A stretch of DNA of 64,000 bases, taken from contig NZ_QNRH01000013.1 of the NCBI RefSeq assembly GCF_003314995.1, forward strand, positions 1 to 64,000, read 5' to 3'. The stretch comes from Pseudochrobactrum asaccharolyticum (GTDB lineage Bacteria; Pseudomonadota; Alphaproteobacteria; Rhizobiales; Rhizobiaceae). A model generated the notes under the pieces. That model ran no database searches. It was not told the origin of the DNA and was given only the letters and a program-made list of their open reading frames with translations. Below, in pieces: positions 39,466-48,229 of this stretch (within the stretch, counting starts at the first letter, position 1; the number at the start of each line of letters is the position of its first letter). The translations under genes were made by a program, and so were the position numbers.

Positions 39466-39480
39466 GCCATAATTGGCGGG
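39466..39480 (-). promoter_or_regulatory. start-associated palindrome, copy 14
   Basis: GCCA-TAAT-TGGC followed by GGG; 20 bases before ATG 39445. Internal ATG reaches a stop after six codons. Confidence 0.72.
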
Positions 39481-39533
39481 GTGGTACGATTGCACCAAAA
39501 AACAGCCCTTTGAGCGGTTCATTGCTACAATCG

Positions 39534-39568
39534 AAAAGGCCGGAAAGCCTATTGAGCAGTTCCGGCCT
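39534..39568 (-). terminator. leftward terminator before the middle block
   Basis: AGGCCGGAA (39537-39545) and TTCCGGCCT (39560-39568): perfect 9-bp stem; on the minus strand the stem runs into TTTTCG. It would stop leftward transcripts from the 40-kb region 90 bases before the first middle gene unless antiterminated. Confidence 0.75.
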
Positions 39569-39911
39569 ATCTTTGAATCTTTTGTAAATGTCATATGGTT
39601 TTCGGTTTTTGTGATTAGTTTAACGTCTAGCTTCAGCTCATCCGAAAAGAGTTTGATTCACTAGACTGCCCTTGCCTGTTTCGGTTGTGGATTGCAGTTT
39701 GAAGGGTTCTAGCCTTTACCAGTTATCTTTCCGCCACTTTTAACAAGCCGGAACCTTTACTGATGCAAGTGATTTAACGTCCGCACCTTGCCGCGCGTCC
39801 TTCCCCTAATCCCGCTTTTGTTATGGCGGATAAAGCCTTGTGCTTTGGGTTGCCCGATTCGAAACTGCTTTAATGTTATTCCCGCGTTCCTGTTCAATCC
39901 CGTAAAACCAC

Positions 39912-39925
39912 ACTGATTAATCAGT
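39912..39925. repeat. 14-bp perfect palindrome
   Basis: ACTGATTAATCAGT, fully self-complementary, in the non-coding region. Could be a dimeric regulator site or the tip of an RNA hairpin. Confidence 0.45.
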
Positions 39926-40053
39926 CACGTTTCCCGTTCACCTAATAAGAAACAAGGGCAAGAAAGCCGCTTACTTATTTTCAAAGAACCTGCCGACCGG
40001 TTGCCCTATCGGCGTATCGTTTCGGTTTGTTTCCGTTTCGATATGCTTAGAAT

Positions 40054-40068
40054 AATTCATATCGTATT
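40054..40068. promoter_or_regulatory. distal repressor-type operator with overlapping promoters
   Basis: AATTCA-TAT-CGTATT, same form as the operators at 14.2 and 15.5 kb. On the minus strand it fills the spacer of TTGCGT (40071-40076) and TATTCT (40049-40054), 16 bases apart. On the plus strand the bases after CGTATT give TTGAAC (40067-40072) and GATTAT 17 bases on, the same overlap as at PR. Either or both promoters may be repressed. Confidence 0.6.
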
Positions 40069-40234
40069 GAACGCAAGCGCAATTTTAAAGATTATTGCAT
40101 TTATTTTATAAGTTATTGTTTTTATTGATATTATTTCAATGCGAATTGAATTGATTAAAAGCACTCCAAAACCAAAATATATATTTAAATCAATGATTTA
40201 AGAAAATACGGCACATCGCTACAAAAGGCGAATC

Positions 40235-40249
40235 AATACAAAACGTATT
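40235..40249. promoter_or_regulatory. second distal repressor-type operator
   Basis: AATACA-AAA-CGTATT, a 5 of 6 inverted repeat with the operator spacing, 181 bases from the other distal site. No clear promoter overlaps it; looping between the two sites is possible. Confidence 0.55.
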
Positions 40250-40807
40250 AGAATCACCATGCATCACATGACCTAAGCTAATTACGCTCAAATCAGCCTG
40301 TGCTGTCTTATTAAGGGGGTGGGGTTACAATAATCGGGCATTGCACTGACTCAATAGAGCGAGTCATACAAATGCTCATAGGCCATTACTGCGACCACAT
40401 GGCGCCGCACCGGCTACCATCACTAATCACAACACATCACCATAAGCAGACAGAGAGAGTGCAAGCGGGAGCGGAGCGGGAGCAAAGCCTTGTTACCCTA
40501 CTGCATTGCTATCGTACGCCCTGCCCGTCTGCATACGCTCATGTGTGCTCATGCCTGCATCTGCATTGCCTCTGCCCCTGCATCCGGCACATGCAACCAG
40601 CGCCCGCCCTGCCTTCCCTGTCATTATTCAATGGGATCAATGGGTTAAACCCCCGCCACGGTTAGGTTCTTCCGAGAGCCCCCCCCACCCACCGCGGGTC
40701 CGACGCAGCGCAGCATTTGAGCGCTTTTGATGTTTTCGATTCCTTGGTTCCGATTCCTGATTTCCGGGGGTCGGAGTTGCTCGGTCTGATGCCAGACTTT
40801 TGAGCAA

Positions 40808-40886
40808 AATTTTCTACGGAGCTGCGGGTCGGAAAGAATTTTTATTCTCCGAAATGGCTCAGCGCCGAGTGGCTCCGTAGAAAATT
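40808..40886. repeat. 15-bp perfect inverted repeat upstream of the late operon
   Basis: AATTTTCTACGGAGC (40808-40822) is the reverse complement of 40872-40886, with a 49-base spacer that holds smaller inverted repeats (AGAAT/ATTCT). It ends 56 bases before the first late gene and near the terminase genes, so it is a candidate terminase (cos) binding region or a large RNA stem in the late leader. Confidence 0.6.
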
Positions 40887-40942
40887 CTTATCGTTTGTTG
40901 TGGTTTTGGCGCTGTGTCGCTTCAGAGGGAAAGGCAGCGGCT

Positions 40943-41635
40943 ATGAAACTTGTTATCGGGAAGTCGAACCTCAGCGCTCTGGCCGATTTGGAAAAGCTGG
41001 CAAAGAGACTGGAAGGTCCGAACCTTCACAATGAACTTCATCGTGGTGTTGTCGATGCTGGCCGTAAGACCAAGACGGTGGTTCAGCGTGCTGTTGCAAA
41101 GCAGATGGGTCTCAAGGCTGGCCGGTATCAGAGCTATGTAGCTGCCAACACCAGAGGCATCCCGCGCAAGAATATTCTCGCTTACGACATCTTTGGTGTG
41201 AAGGGCGGGTTGAGCGTCGATAACTACAAAGGGACGCGAGCAGCCAGTACAGGGAACAAGCTGAATGCAGGCAGAGCCACTCTGGAAAGAGGAACGGTTC
41301 GGTCGAGTGTTTGGAATAACCCTCGCATCTTCAAGAGATCCTTCTCCGATGAAAAGACCGGTGGTTTCTTCGCGATACTCCCGGCAAGCGAAGGTTCATC
41401 GAGCGTAGCTCCGAAATCACTTTGGACATGGGGTAACAAGCCAAACCAGAAGCGAGGAGCTGATGGGAAGTTTGCCAAGTCCGGGAAGAAGTACGGGAAG
41501 GTGCGACAGCTGTTCGGACCATCTCTGCTGAAAGAGATCCCGGAAGATCAATCGCTGGCGACATTCATGACGACGGGACCGCAGCATCTTGAGCGGGAGG
41601 TCATGAAGCGCATCACAAAACTTATGAGGTTCTGA
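40943..41635 (+). CDS. minor tail protein Z-like protein
   Basis: 230 residues. Basic; KTVVQRAVAKQMGLKAGRYQ and, near the end, KYGKVRQLFGPSLLKEIPED followed by EREVMKRITKLMRF resemble the lambda GpZ-type minor tail/head completion proteins. First gene of the late operon, before the terminase genes. ATG 40943 has AAAGG nine bases upstream; stop and next start overlap (TGATGG). Confidence 0.6.
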   Translation: MKLVIGKSNLSALADLEKLAKRLEGPNLHNELHRGVVDAGRKTKTVVQRAVAKQMGLKAGRYQSYVAANTRGIPRKNILAYDIFGVKGGLSVDNYKGTRAASTGNKLNAGRATLERGTVRSSVWNNPRIFKRSFSDEKTGGFFAILPASEGSSSVAPKSLWTWGNKPNQKRGADGKFAKSGKKYGKVRQLFGPSLLKEIPEDQSLATFMTTGPQHLEREVMKRITKLMRF

Positions 41636-42201
41636 TGGCTACGAAGAGGCCAGCGGCTAAGGCTGCGTCAACCAAGAGGGCAAAGGCGCCAACCAAGGCT
41701 GCGGCTTCGACTAAGCCGGCAGACATGATCGTCAACCAGACTGCGATGGCCGAGATCCTTGGGATTACGCCACGCAGACTGCGGCAGCTTGAAAAGGAAG
41801 AAGAGGTCATCGTCAGTGACGGCGTGGGAAAGTTTCACGTTGGTCGGGTGGTTCAGGCGTATGTGGCCTATCGGTCAGAAGGCGCCGTTCGTAAGTCTGG
41901 CAGCGAGAGCATGGATCGTCTCCGTGAGGAGAAGATGCTCGACATACGCCTGAACCGCATGAGGAAAGACCGAGAGCTCATCTCACTCGATGAAGCTCTA
42001 TCCTTCTCCGATGAATTGGTTGGGCTTTTCGTTTCGTACTTAACCGGATTGCCAGCCGAGATTACAGGGGTGCCGCGTGAGCGGCAGAGGCTGCATGACA
42101 TTATCGACAAAGGCCGTCTCAAGCTCGCAGATCGTCTCTCCAAAAAAATCGGTACTTTACGCACGGGCAGTGAAGATCCTGACGCCGAGGATGAGGATTG
42201 A
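41635..42201 (+). CDS. terminase small subunit, Nu1-like
   Basis: 188 residues. After a Lys/Ala-rich N-terminus, VNQTAMAEILGITPRRLRQL is the winged-helix DNA-binding part of Nu1-type small terminases, followed by EKMLDIRLNRMRKDRELISL and a helical oligomerisation part. Recognises the packaging site, as in lambda cos phages. Confidence 0.85.
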   Translation: MATKRPAAKAASTKRAKAPTKAAASTKPADMIVNQTAMAEILGITPRRLRQLEKEEEVIVSDGVGKFHVGRVVQAYVAYRSEGAVRKSGSESMDRLREEKMLDIRLNRMRKDRELISLDEALSFSDELVGLFVSYLTGLPAEITGVPRERQRLHDIIDKGRLKLADRLSKKIGTLRTGSEDPDAEDED

Positions 42202-44167
42202 TCCGGTAGAGTGGGCGATCAATAACAGAGAATACCCTGAGTCAGCAGGGCATCCCGGACCGAGAAACCCTCACAAGACCCCATACATGGTGCCATTCGC
42301 AATGGCTGTGCATGGGCGAACGCACAAGCGTGTCGTGATGGTTGTATCGGCGCAGTCCGGGAAGACTGAGACATTTATGGATTTGATGGGTACTCGTCTC
42401 GATACCCAGCCTGTTCCGATCATTTACGTCGGACCATCGAAGCAGTTTATCACCACGCAGTTCGAACCGCGTCTTGATGACCTGATGAAGAACACGGATC
42501 TGAAAGAGCTGTGTGCTCCGAAATCGAAACAGCTGAAAACCAAGAAAATCATCAACGGCGTTACGCTGCGACTGGCTCATGGCGGGTCATCCACAGCGAT
42601 GAAGTCAGACCCGTTCGGTGTCGCATACACGGATGAGGTCGATGAGCTGAAGGCCAACTTGAAGGGTCAAGGTGATCCGGTCGGCCTGATCGACGCTCGT
42701 GGTGACACGTACCCTGATTTTGTTCACGCCATCACATCAACCCCGAGCAGAGGGGTGGTCGAAGTGGAGACAGATCCTGAAAGCGGATTAGAGTTCTGGT
42801 CAGAGTCAGACCCTGAAGAGATCGAGTCAACTGTTTGGCGCCTGTGGCAGTCAGGCACGCGGTATCATTGGGCTTGGCCTTGTCCACATTGCCGGGAGTA
42901 TTTCATCCCACGCTTTGCGTGCATGGCATGGGAAAAGCCAAAGACACCAGATGGTCGAGAGCTGCCATCAAAAGCAAACCTCGCGCTGAAGACAGCTCAT
43001 CTCGTGTGTCCGGTAAATGGCTGCCTGATCTACGACGAAGAGCCATCCCCCGGTGAGGCATTTGAAACCACGAAAGAGTGGATGAATGCCCGCGGTGTTT
43101 ATGTAGCTCCGGGTCAATCGATAGATCAGGACGGGAACGTCATTGGCGAATCCCCTGACAACTGGACACTGAGCTATTGGGTTTCAGGCTTATGCTCTCC
43201 CTTCAAATCATGGGGGGATCGCGCTGCAGCATACGTCGAGGCCGTCCGTGGCGGCGGTGATGTTCAGGCTGCCAAGAACCAAGGCTTTGGGGAGCTGTAC
43301 TCTCCGGGCGGTGGGTCTGCTCCTGAGTGGGCTGAAGTGGCCGCGTGCGCATCCGATGATTACGTCATGGGCGAAGTCGTTGGTGATGTGAAGCGCGTTA
43401 CCCTCACGGCCGACGTCCAGAAGGATCGAATAATCTACACGGTTCGTGGATGGGGTGCTCACGGTACGTCATGGCTGATTGAAGCTTCTGAAATTTATGG
43501 TCAGACCGAAGAGCAAGAGGTCTGGGATATGTTTGCGAACGTCGTCACAGATCTCTATGACGGCCTGCCGCTCAGTCTGGTCTTGGTGGACTCCGGTTAT
43601 CGTCCGGGCAAGAAGTTCGTCGTTCCAGAGCATCGCGTTTATGCGTTCGCTCGACGGTTCCCGAACTTGGTTCGTGCGACCAAAGGCTCGTCATCAGCGA
43701 TGACTAAGCCAGTCGTCACCAGCAAGATCGACGTCATGGTCAACGGGAAAGAGATCAAGGGCGGCCTTGAGCTTCTGCGCCTCGATACGGATTACTTCAA
43801 GTCGTGGGTACAGCAGAAAGTTCGATGGGAGAAAGGATCTCCCGGTGCTTGGTATCTGCCGCAAGACATCAGCGAAGCGTACTGCAAGCAGATCGTCTCC
43901 GAAGCTCGCATTAAAGCTCCGGGCGGCAAGGTGAAGTGGGTACAGCGTAACAAGGAGAACCATTTCCTTGACTGCGAATCCATGCAGGGCGCAGCCCAGC
44001 TGATCCTCAATCTTACAAAACTGCGAGATGGTCCTCCGCCAGTACGGAGGGCTGTCCGTGAAGAACAACCTGTAGCCCCTCCAGTAGAGGCACCGGCACG
44101 GCCGCAGGCGAATACTGCGCCTCGTCCGTCAAGCGTGTGGAACGGTGGGAGAAAGAGCATCTGGTGA
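42191..44167 (+). CDS. terminase large subunit, GpA family
   Basis: 658 residues. PVEWAINNREYPESAGHPGP, KTPYMVPFAMAVHG and VMVVSAQSGKTE (Walker-type ATP site) are hallmark stretches of lambda GpA; the C-terminal half holds the nuclease (LTADVQKDRI, VLVDSGYR). Pumps and cuts DNA at cos. ATG 42191 lies in the end of the small subunit gene; GAGG directly precedes it. Confidence 0.93.
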   Translation: MRIDPVEWAINNREYPESAGHPGPRNPHKTPYMVPFAMAVHGRTHKRVVMVVSAQSGKTETFMDLMGTRLDTQPVPIIYVGPSKQFITTQFEPRLDDLMKNTDLKELCAPKSKQLKTKKIINGVTLRLAHGGSSTAMKSDPFGVAYTDEVDELKANLKGQGDPVGLIDARGDTYPDFVHAITSTPSRGVVEVETDPESGLEFWSESDPEEIESTVWRLWQSGTRYHWAWPCPHCREYFIPRFACMAWEKPKTPDGRELPSKANLALKTAHLVCPVNGCLIYDEEPSPGEAFETTKEWMNARGVYVAPGQSIDQDGNVIGESPDNWTLSYWVSGLCSPFKSWGDRAAAYVEAVRGGGDVQAAKNQGFGELYSPGGGSAPEWAEVAACASDDYVMGEVVGDVKRVTLTADVQKDRIIYTVRGWGAHGTSWLIEASEIYGQTEEQEVWDMFANVVTDLYDGLPLSLVLVDSGYRPGKKFVVPEHRVYAFARRFPNLVRATKGSSSAMTKPVVTSKIDVMVNGKEIKGGLELLRLDTDYFKSWVQQKVRWEKGSPGAWYLPQDISEAYCKQIVSEARIKAPGGKVKWVQRNKENHFLDCESMQGAAQLILNLTKLRDGPPPVRRAVREEQPVAPPVEAPARPQANTAPRPSSVWNGGRKSIW

Positions 44168-44418
44168 TGAGCTCCGACAATGAAAGCGAAGGCTCTGGCA
44201 CTCAGGGCTTTCTGCACACACCGGGAGAACGGGCTGCGTTCCTAAAGGATCTTAAAGAGGCCTATTACACCGGCGCTGTGCGCGTGCGGTTCCGTGACAG
44301 AGATGTCACCTACCGCAGCCGCGAAGAAATGAAAGCGATCATCGACGAACTTGAGGGCGAAGTATCTCCACGCATCCGTCGAAACGTGATCTTGACGACT
44401 TTCGCAAGGGGATACTGA
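44167..44418 (+). CDS. head-tail joining protein gpW-like
   Basis: 83 residues: FLKDLKEAYYTGAVRVRFRD then VTYRSREEMKAIIDELEGE is the lambda gpW pattern (helix, beta hairpin, helix). The start overlaps the terminase stop (TGATG). Closes the portal after packaging. Confidence 0.85.
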   Translation: MSSDNESEGSGTQGFLHTPGERAAFLKDLKEAYYTGAVRVRFRDRDVTYRSREEMKAIIDELEGEVSPRIRRNVILTTFARGY

Positions 44419-45992
44419 TGGCGAACCTTCTTGATAAAGCCATCGGGTATGTAAGCCCGAAGGCTGGGGCTCAGCGTGCTGCAAGTCGCAGGCGTATGGA
44501 GCTGCTCCGGCAGATGCGATCCTACGAAGGCGCTTCTGGTGGTCGGCACGCTGCGAACTGGTATGCCCCTTCATCCACAGCAGATGATGAGATCGGGAAG
44601 GCAGGTAAGACCCTGCGCAACCGGTCTCGTGAGATGATCCGGAATGAGCCTCTCGCTCAAAAGATCGTCACATCTCATGCAAACAATTTTGTCGGGTATG
44701 GGATCACTCCTCGTCCAAAGACGGGGAATCCAGATCGAGACAAGAAGGTCATGGATCTGTTTGATGAGTGGTCGAAGGTTTGCTTTACCGGTACCAATAT
44801 GGGGTTCCACGGCGGCATCTATCTGATGGCTCGCATGATGGTAGGCGCTGGTGAAGGATACGTTCGCAAGCGCACCCGTAAGAAGTCAGACGGCCTACCT
44901 GTGCCTTTGCAATTGCAGATCCTCGATGCTGAATTTTGTGATTGGTCTAAGGCCGAAGTGCCATCGACCAAGCCTTTGAACTATGTCGTTCAGGGGATCG
45001 AGTTTGATGCGATTGGCAACCGGTCTGGCTACTGGATGCACCAAAGTAACCCGTCGTCGGTATGGGGTTGGTTGCGAGGAAGTCTTGGGCTGAACAGTAA
45101 GTTTATCCCAGCTGATGAGATTGTCCACTTCTATGAGGCTCAGGACAATCAAGTTCACGGCGTTCCGTGGCTGACTCCAGTCATGACGGAGATCAGAGAC
45201 CTGAAGGATTATGAGCTTTCGGAGAACATCCGGAAGAAGATCGAAGCCTGTATGGTCGGGATGGTCATCCCCGGTGAAAACGAGACTGACCCAGCTGACC
45301 CGAACATCGGCCTCCATGAGACGGCTGATCCGAATAAGCGACAAGATCCGGCGTCCGTAACAGACATGAATGGCTTCCCATTCGAAAGAATGGAGCCGGG
45401 CATGTTTGGTGTCCTGAGGAACGGCAAGGATATCAAGTTCAATAGTCCAGCCGTTTCAGCCGGCGTTGAGCAGTATATCCGCACTCGTCATCGCAGCATC
45501 GCCGCTGGTGTGAGAATGCCATATGAAATCATGACAGGTGATTTCAGTCAGGCAAACTTTGCGTCCGGCAAGTTGGGCATCCTCGAATATCACCGATTTG
45601 TCGAGACCGTTCAGTGGCACATCTTCATCCCGTGCCTGAACACGATTTGGAATTGGTTCATTCAGGCAGCAAAGCTTGGCGGTAAGATCCCGAACAACTG
45701 GGATGTTCCTGTTGAATGGGCTCCGCCTGAGCGTGAAAGCATCACTCGTCTTGATGATGCCCGTGCTGATCTTATCGAAGTCCGTCTAGGCAAGCGCTCA
45801 ATGCAAGACGTCATCTCGTCAACCGGTCGAGATCCCAAAACCGTTCTCAAGGAGATCGATGATTGGAACATGATGACCGATGAGACGAAGAGCAAAGTCA
45901 TCCTCGACAGTGACCCTCGTAAAATCGCTCTGAACGGCCAGCTGCAGCAGGCACTCATGGGAGACAATAGTAAAGGAGGCAGTGATGCCTGA
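44418..45992 (+). CDS. portal protein, lambda gpB family
   Basis: 524 residues. RNRSREMIRNEPLAQKIVTS, NNFVGYGITPRP, IPADEIVHFYE and SQANFASGKLGILEYHRFVE are typical of lambda-family portal proteins. Forms the dodecameric DNA channel at one head vertex. TGATGG coupling to gpW. Confidence 0.93.
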   Translation: MANLLDKAIGYVSPKAGAQRAASRRRMELLRQMRSYEGASGGRHAANWYAPSSTADDEIGKAGKTLRNRSREMIRNEPLAQKIVTSHANNFVGYGITPRPKTGNPDRDKKVMDLFDEWSKVCFTGTNMGFHGGIYLMARMMVGAGEGYVRKRTRKKSDGLPVPLQLQILDAEFCDWSKAEVPSTKPLNYVVQGIEFDAIGNRSGYWMHQSNPSSVWGWLRGSLGLNSKFIPADEIVHFYEAQDNQVHGVPWLTPVMTEIRDLKDYELSENIRKKIEACMVGMVIPGENETDPADPNIGLHETADPNKRQDPASVTDMNGFPFERMEPGMFGVLRNGKDIKFNSPAVSAGVEQYIRTRHRSIAAGVRMPYEIMTGDFSQANFASGKLGILEYHRFVETVQWHIFIPCLNTIWNWFIQAAKLGGKIPNNWDVPVEWAPPERESITRLDDARADLIEVRLGKRSMQDVISSTGRDPKTVLKEIDDWNMMTDETKSKVILDSDPRKIALNGQLQQALMGDNSKGGSDA

Positions 45993-48162
45993 TGCAAACA
46001 CAGAGATCCGTATCGAGCGTCACCGGTCTTACGTTGAGGTTCGGTCGGATTCATTCAACGAGGCTGACCGCACAGTTGACGTCTGCTGGACAACCGGCGC
46101 GGCAGTAAAGCGGTACTCGTGGGATGAAGGGTACTACATGGAAGAGCTGGTCGTGGATGCGAAGTCCATCCGTATGGATCGCTTCAGCTCCATGTCTCTC
46201 CTCGATACCCACAAACAGTATTCTATGGAGAGCCGTCTTGGAACGGTTGTTCCCGGAAGCGTCAAGATTGAGAACGGTCGCGGTTACGCCAAGATTAAAT
46301 TCTCTCGCAATGAGAACGCGGAATCCATCCTCCGCGACCTACAGGACGGACACCCACTGAATATTTCAGTCGGCTACAAAATCCATCAGTACGAAATGAC
46401 GGAAGGTAACGAGAAATCATTGCCAATCCTTCGGGCTACGGATTGGGAGCCGATGGAGTTGTCCGTCGTACCTGTACCGGCAGATGCGGAGGCGACCTCC
46501 CGCTCAGAGCCAACCAATGAAAACGTCGAGATCGTCAAAGTCCGGCGCTCAGTCAGCGATGCGGATAAGACCGCACACATCACGGAGACTACCCCAATGA
46601 ATAAGCGTGAAGCAGCCAAGACCTACAAGGGCTCCCAGCTCGAAGCTCTTGCCATCGGCGCTGGCATCACCCGCAGCAACGACGAAACCGACGAGCAGCT
46701 GAGCGTTCGCCTTTTGGCAGCGTATGACGCTGAAGACGAGGCAAAGCGCAAGGCTGATGAAGATGCAGCTAAGCGCAACTCTGAATCCACCAATGGCACA
46801 CGTAGCGCGGAGCTGACTGCTCCGGTGACGACAGTCGTCAATGGCATCAGCACTGCAGAAGCTGCTGAGCTGTCACGCAAGGCAGTCGCTAACGAACGCA
46901 AACGCACCAACGAGATTGAAGCTCTTGGTCGCACTGCTGGATTCGATCCGGACAATGAACTTGTTCGCAATGCTGTGGACAGCGGCACATCCGTCGAAGA
47001 TTTCCGCAGCTCTCTGCTTGACGCCATGGTTGCACGTCAGGGCAGCGCACCAACCCGTACTCAGGTGGAGACACGCGGAATGCAGGATCAGACCGAAACA
47101 ACCCGCAAGCTGATTTCGAACGCCATCCTGCATCGTCACGGTATCGTAGACAAACTGGAAGATGGCGCAAACGAATGGCGCAATCTGTCAGCTCTGGACA
47201 CGGCAAAAGAGCTGCTGATGATGCGCGGTGAAAAAGTGCGCGGCATGTCCGTCCATGAAGTCGTTGAGCGTGCTCTGCACACCACGTCTGACTTCCCGAT
47301 CATCCTTGGCGATATTACCCGTCAAACACTGGTGTCTGGTTACTCCGGCTATGCAAACACTTTCCAGCTGATTGCCAAGCGCAACGTCCTGACAGACTTC
47401 CGTGAAGTTAAGATGGTCGAAGTCGGCAATGGTCCGGATCTGGAAAAAGTCAACGAGCATGGCGAATTCAAGCGCGGTACATTCCGTGAAAGCGAAGAAG
47501 GCCTGCGTATCGCAACTTACGGTAAGGTGATCGGCCTTTCCCGTCAGATGATCATCAATGACCAGCTCGGTGCATTCACCCAGCTGATCGGTGATTGGGG
47601 TCGCAAGGCTGCCAAGCTTGAAGGCGATATCGTTTGGGATGTGGTCATCAAGAATGCCAAGCTGAAGGACGGTACACCACTGTTCCATGCTGATCATAAG
47701 AACCTTGCCGGCACAGGCACTACTCTCGATCAGGCATCTCTGGAAGCTGCACATCAGGCATTCCGCCAGCAGAAAGATATTGATGGTGACGCTATCAACA
47801 TCTCTCCTAAATTCCTGTTTGTCGATTCATCGAACGAAATTACAGCCCAGAAACTCATCAATGGCGTTTATGTTCCGACAACGACTGGCGAGATTGTCCC
47901 GCAGGTCATCCGTTCCTTACAGCCGGTCTATGAGCATCGCCTCGATAAGATCGCAACAAAGGCTTGGTTCCTGTTCGCATCGATTAATGACACCATGGGT
48001 CGGGGTCTTCAGTACGCTCACCTCGCCGGCAATGAGACCCCGTTCTTTGATCAGCGCGTGGGCTTCGATGTTGACGGTATCGAATACAAAATCCGTCACG
48101 ACTTCGGTGCCGGCGTAACCGATTACCGTCAGGGTTATAAAAATCCGGGTGTTGCTCGCTAA
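45985..48162 (+). CDS. prohead protease fused to major capsid protein
   Basis: 725 residues. The first ~175 form a prohead protease (SMSLLDTHKQY, LNISVGYKIH, ELSVVPVPADAEA). Residues about 180-360 are a charged Ala/Glu-rich scaffold-like delta domain, and the last ~360 (from about TRKLISNAILHRHGI to DFGAGVTDYRQG) a HK97/Mu-type major capsid protein with FQLIAKRNVLTDFREVKM. Cleavage would release the capsid subunit. ATG 45985 has AAAGGAGG upstream, inside the end of the portal gene. Confidence 0.9.
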   Translation: MPDANTEIRIERHRSYVEVRSDSFNEADRTVDVCWTTGAAVKRYSWDEGYYMEELVVDAKSIRMDRFSSMSLLDTHKQYSMESRLGTVVPGSVKIENGRGYAKIKFSRNENAESILRDLQDGHPLNISVGYKIHQYEMTEGNEKSLPILRATDWEPMELSVVPVPADAEATSRSEPTNENVEIVKVRRSVSDADKTAHITETTPMNKREAAKTYKGSQLEALAIGAGITRSNDETDEQLSVRLLAAYDAEDEAKRKADEDAAKRNSESTNGTRSAELTAPVTTVVNGISTAEAAELSRKAVANERKRTNEIEALGRTAGFDPDNELVRNAVDSGTSVEDFRSSLLDAMVARQGSAPTRTQVETRGMQDQTETTRKLISNAILHRHGIVDKLEDGANEWRNLSALDTAKELLMMRGEKVRGMSVHEVVERALHTTSDFPIILGDITRQTLVSGYSGYANTFQLIAKRNVLTDFREVKMVEVGNGPDLEKVNEHGEFKRGTFRESEEGLRIATYGKVIGLSRQMIINDQLGAFTQLIGDWGRKAAKLEGDIVWDVVIKNAKLKDGTPLFHADHKNLAGTGTTLDQASLEAAHQAFRQQKDIDGDAINISPKFLFVDSSNEITAQKLINGVYVPTTTGEIVPQVIRSLQPVYEHRLDKIATKAWFLFASINDTMGRGLQYAHLAGNETPFFDQRVGFDVDGIEYKIRHDFGAGVTDYRQGYKNPGVAR

Positions 48163-48178
48163 TCCATACGCTTTTAAC

Positions 48179-48205
48179 GGCGCTGGCTCGGGTCAGCGCC
48201 TTTTT
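48179..48205 (+). terminator. terminator after the capsid gene
   Basis: GGCGCTG and CAGCGCC (7-bp perfect stem, 8-base loop) followed by TTTTT, 17 bases after the capsid stop. Probably lowers transcription of the downstream tail genes relative to capsid. Confidence 0.85.
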
Positions 48206-48229
48206 CAATTTTGAAAACAGGAGCGCCCT

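Larger units (their letters stand above)
39481..40942. other. 1.46-kb control region without convincing protein genes
   Basis: Separates the leftward middle block from the rightward late operon. It holds, left to right: a leftward terminator (39534-39568), a hairpin-rich stretch with a 14-bp palindrome (39912-39925), an AT-rich part with two repressor-type operators (40054, 40235), a C-rich stretch with many TGCAT/TGCC repeats (about 40500-40625), three GGGTC(G/C)GA boxes near 40698-40832 and a 15-bp inverted repeat (40808-40886). Open frames here are short, Cys/His/Pro-rich and lack ribosome sites. Likely promoters, a possible non-coding RNA and the packaging start. Confidence 0.6.

Noticed and set aside
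24582-39480. Reading the palindromes as sigma-70 promoters
   Set aside because: A TATGGC/TATGCA part resembles a weak -10, but no common -35 lies 15-19 bases upstream, and the resulting leader would barely include the ribosome site.
39473-39664. Rightward 63-residue frame over a palindrome copy and the 39.54-kb terminator
   Set aside because: TTG start without ribosome site, crosses regulatory elements.
40372-40730. Rightward frames of 97 and 74 residues in the control region
   Set aside because: Cys/His/Pro-rich products of a C-rich low-complexity stretch, no ribosome site and no relation to neighbours.
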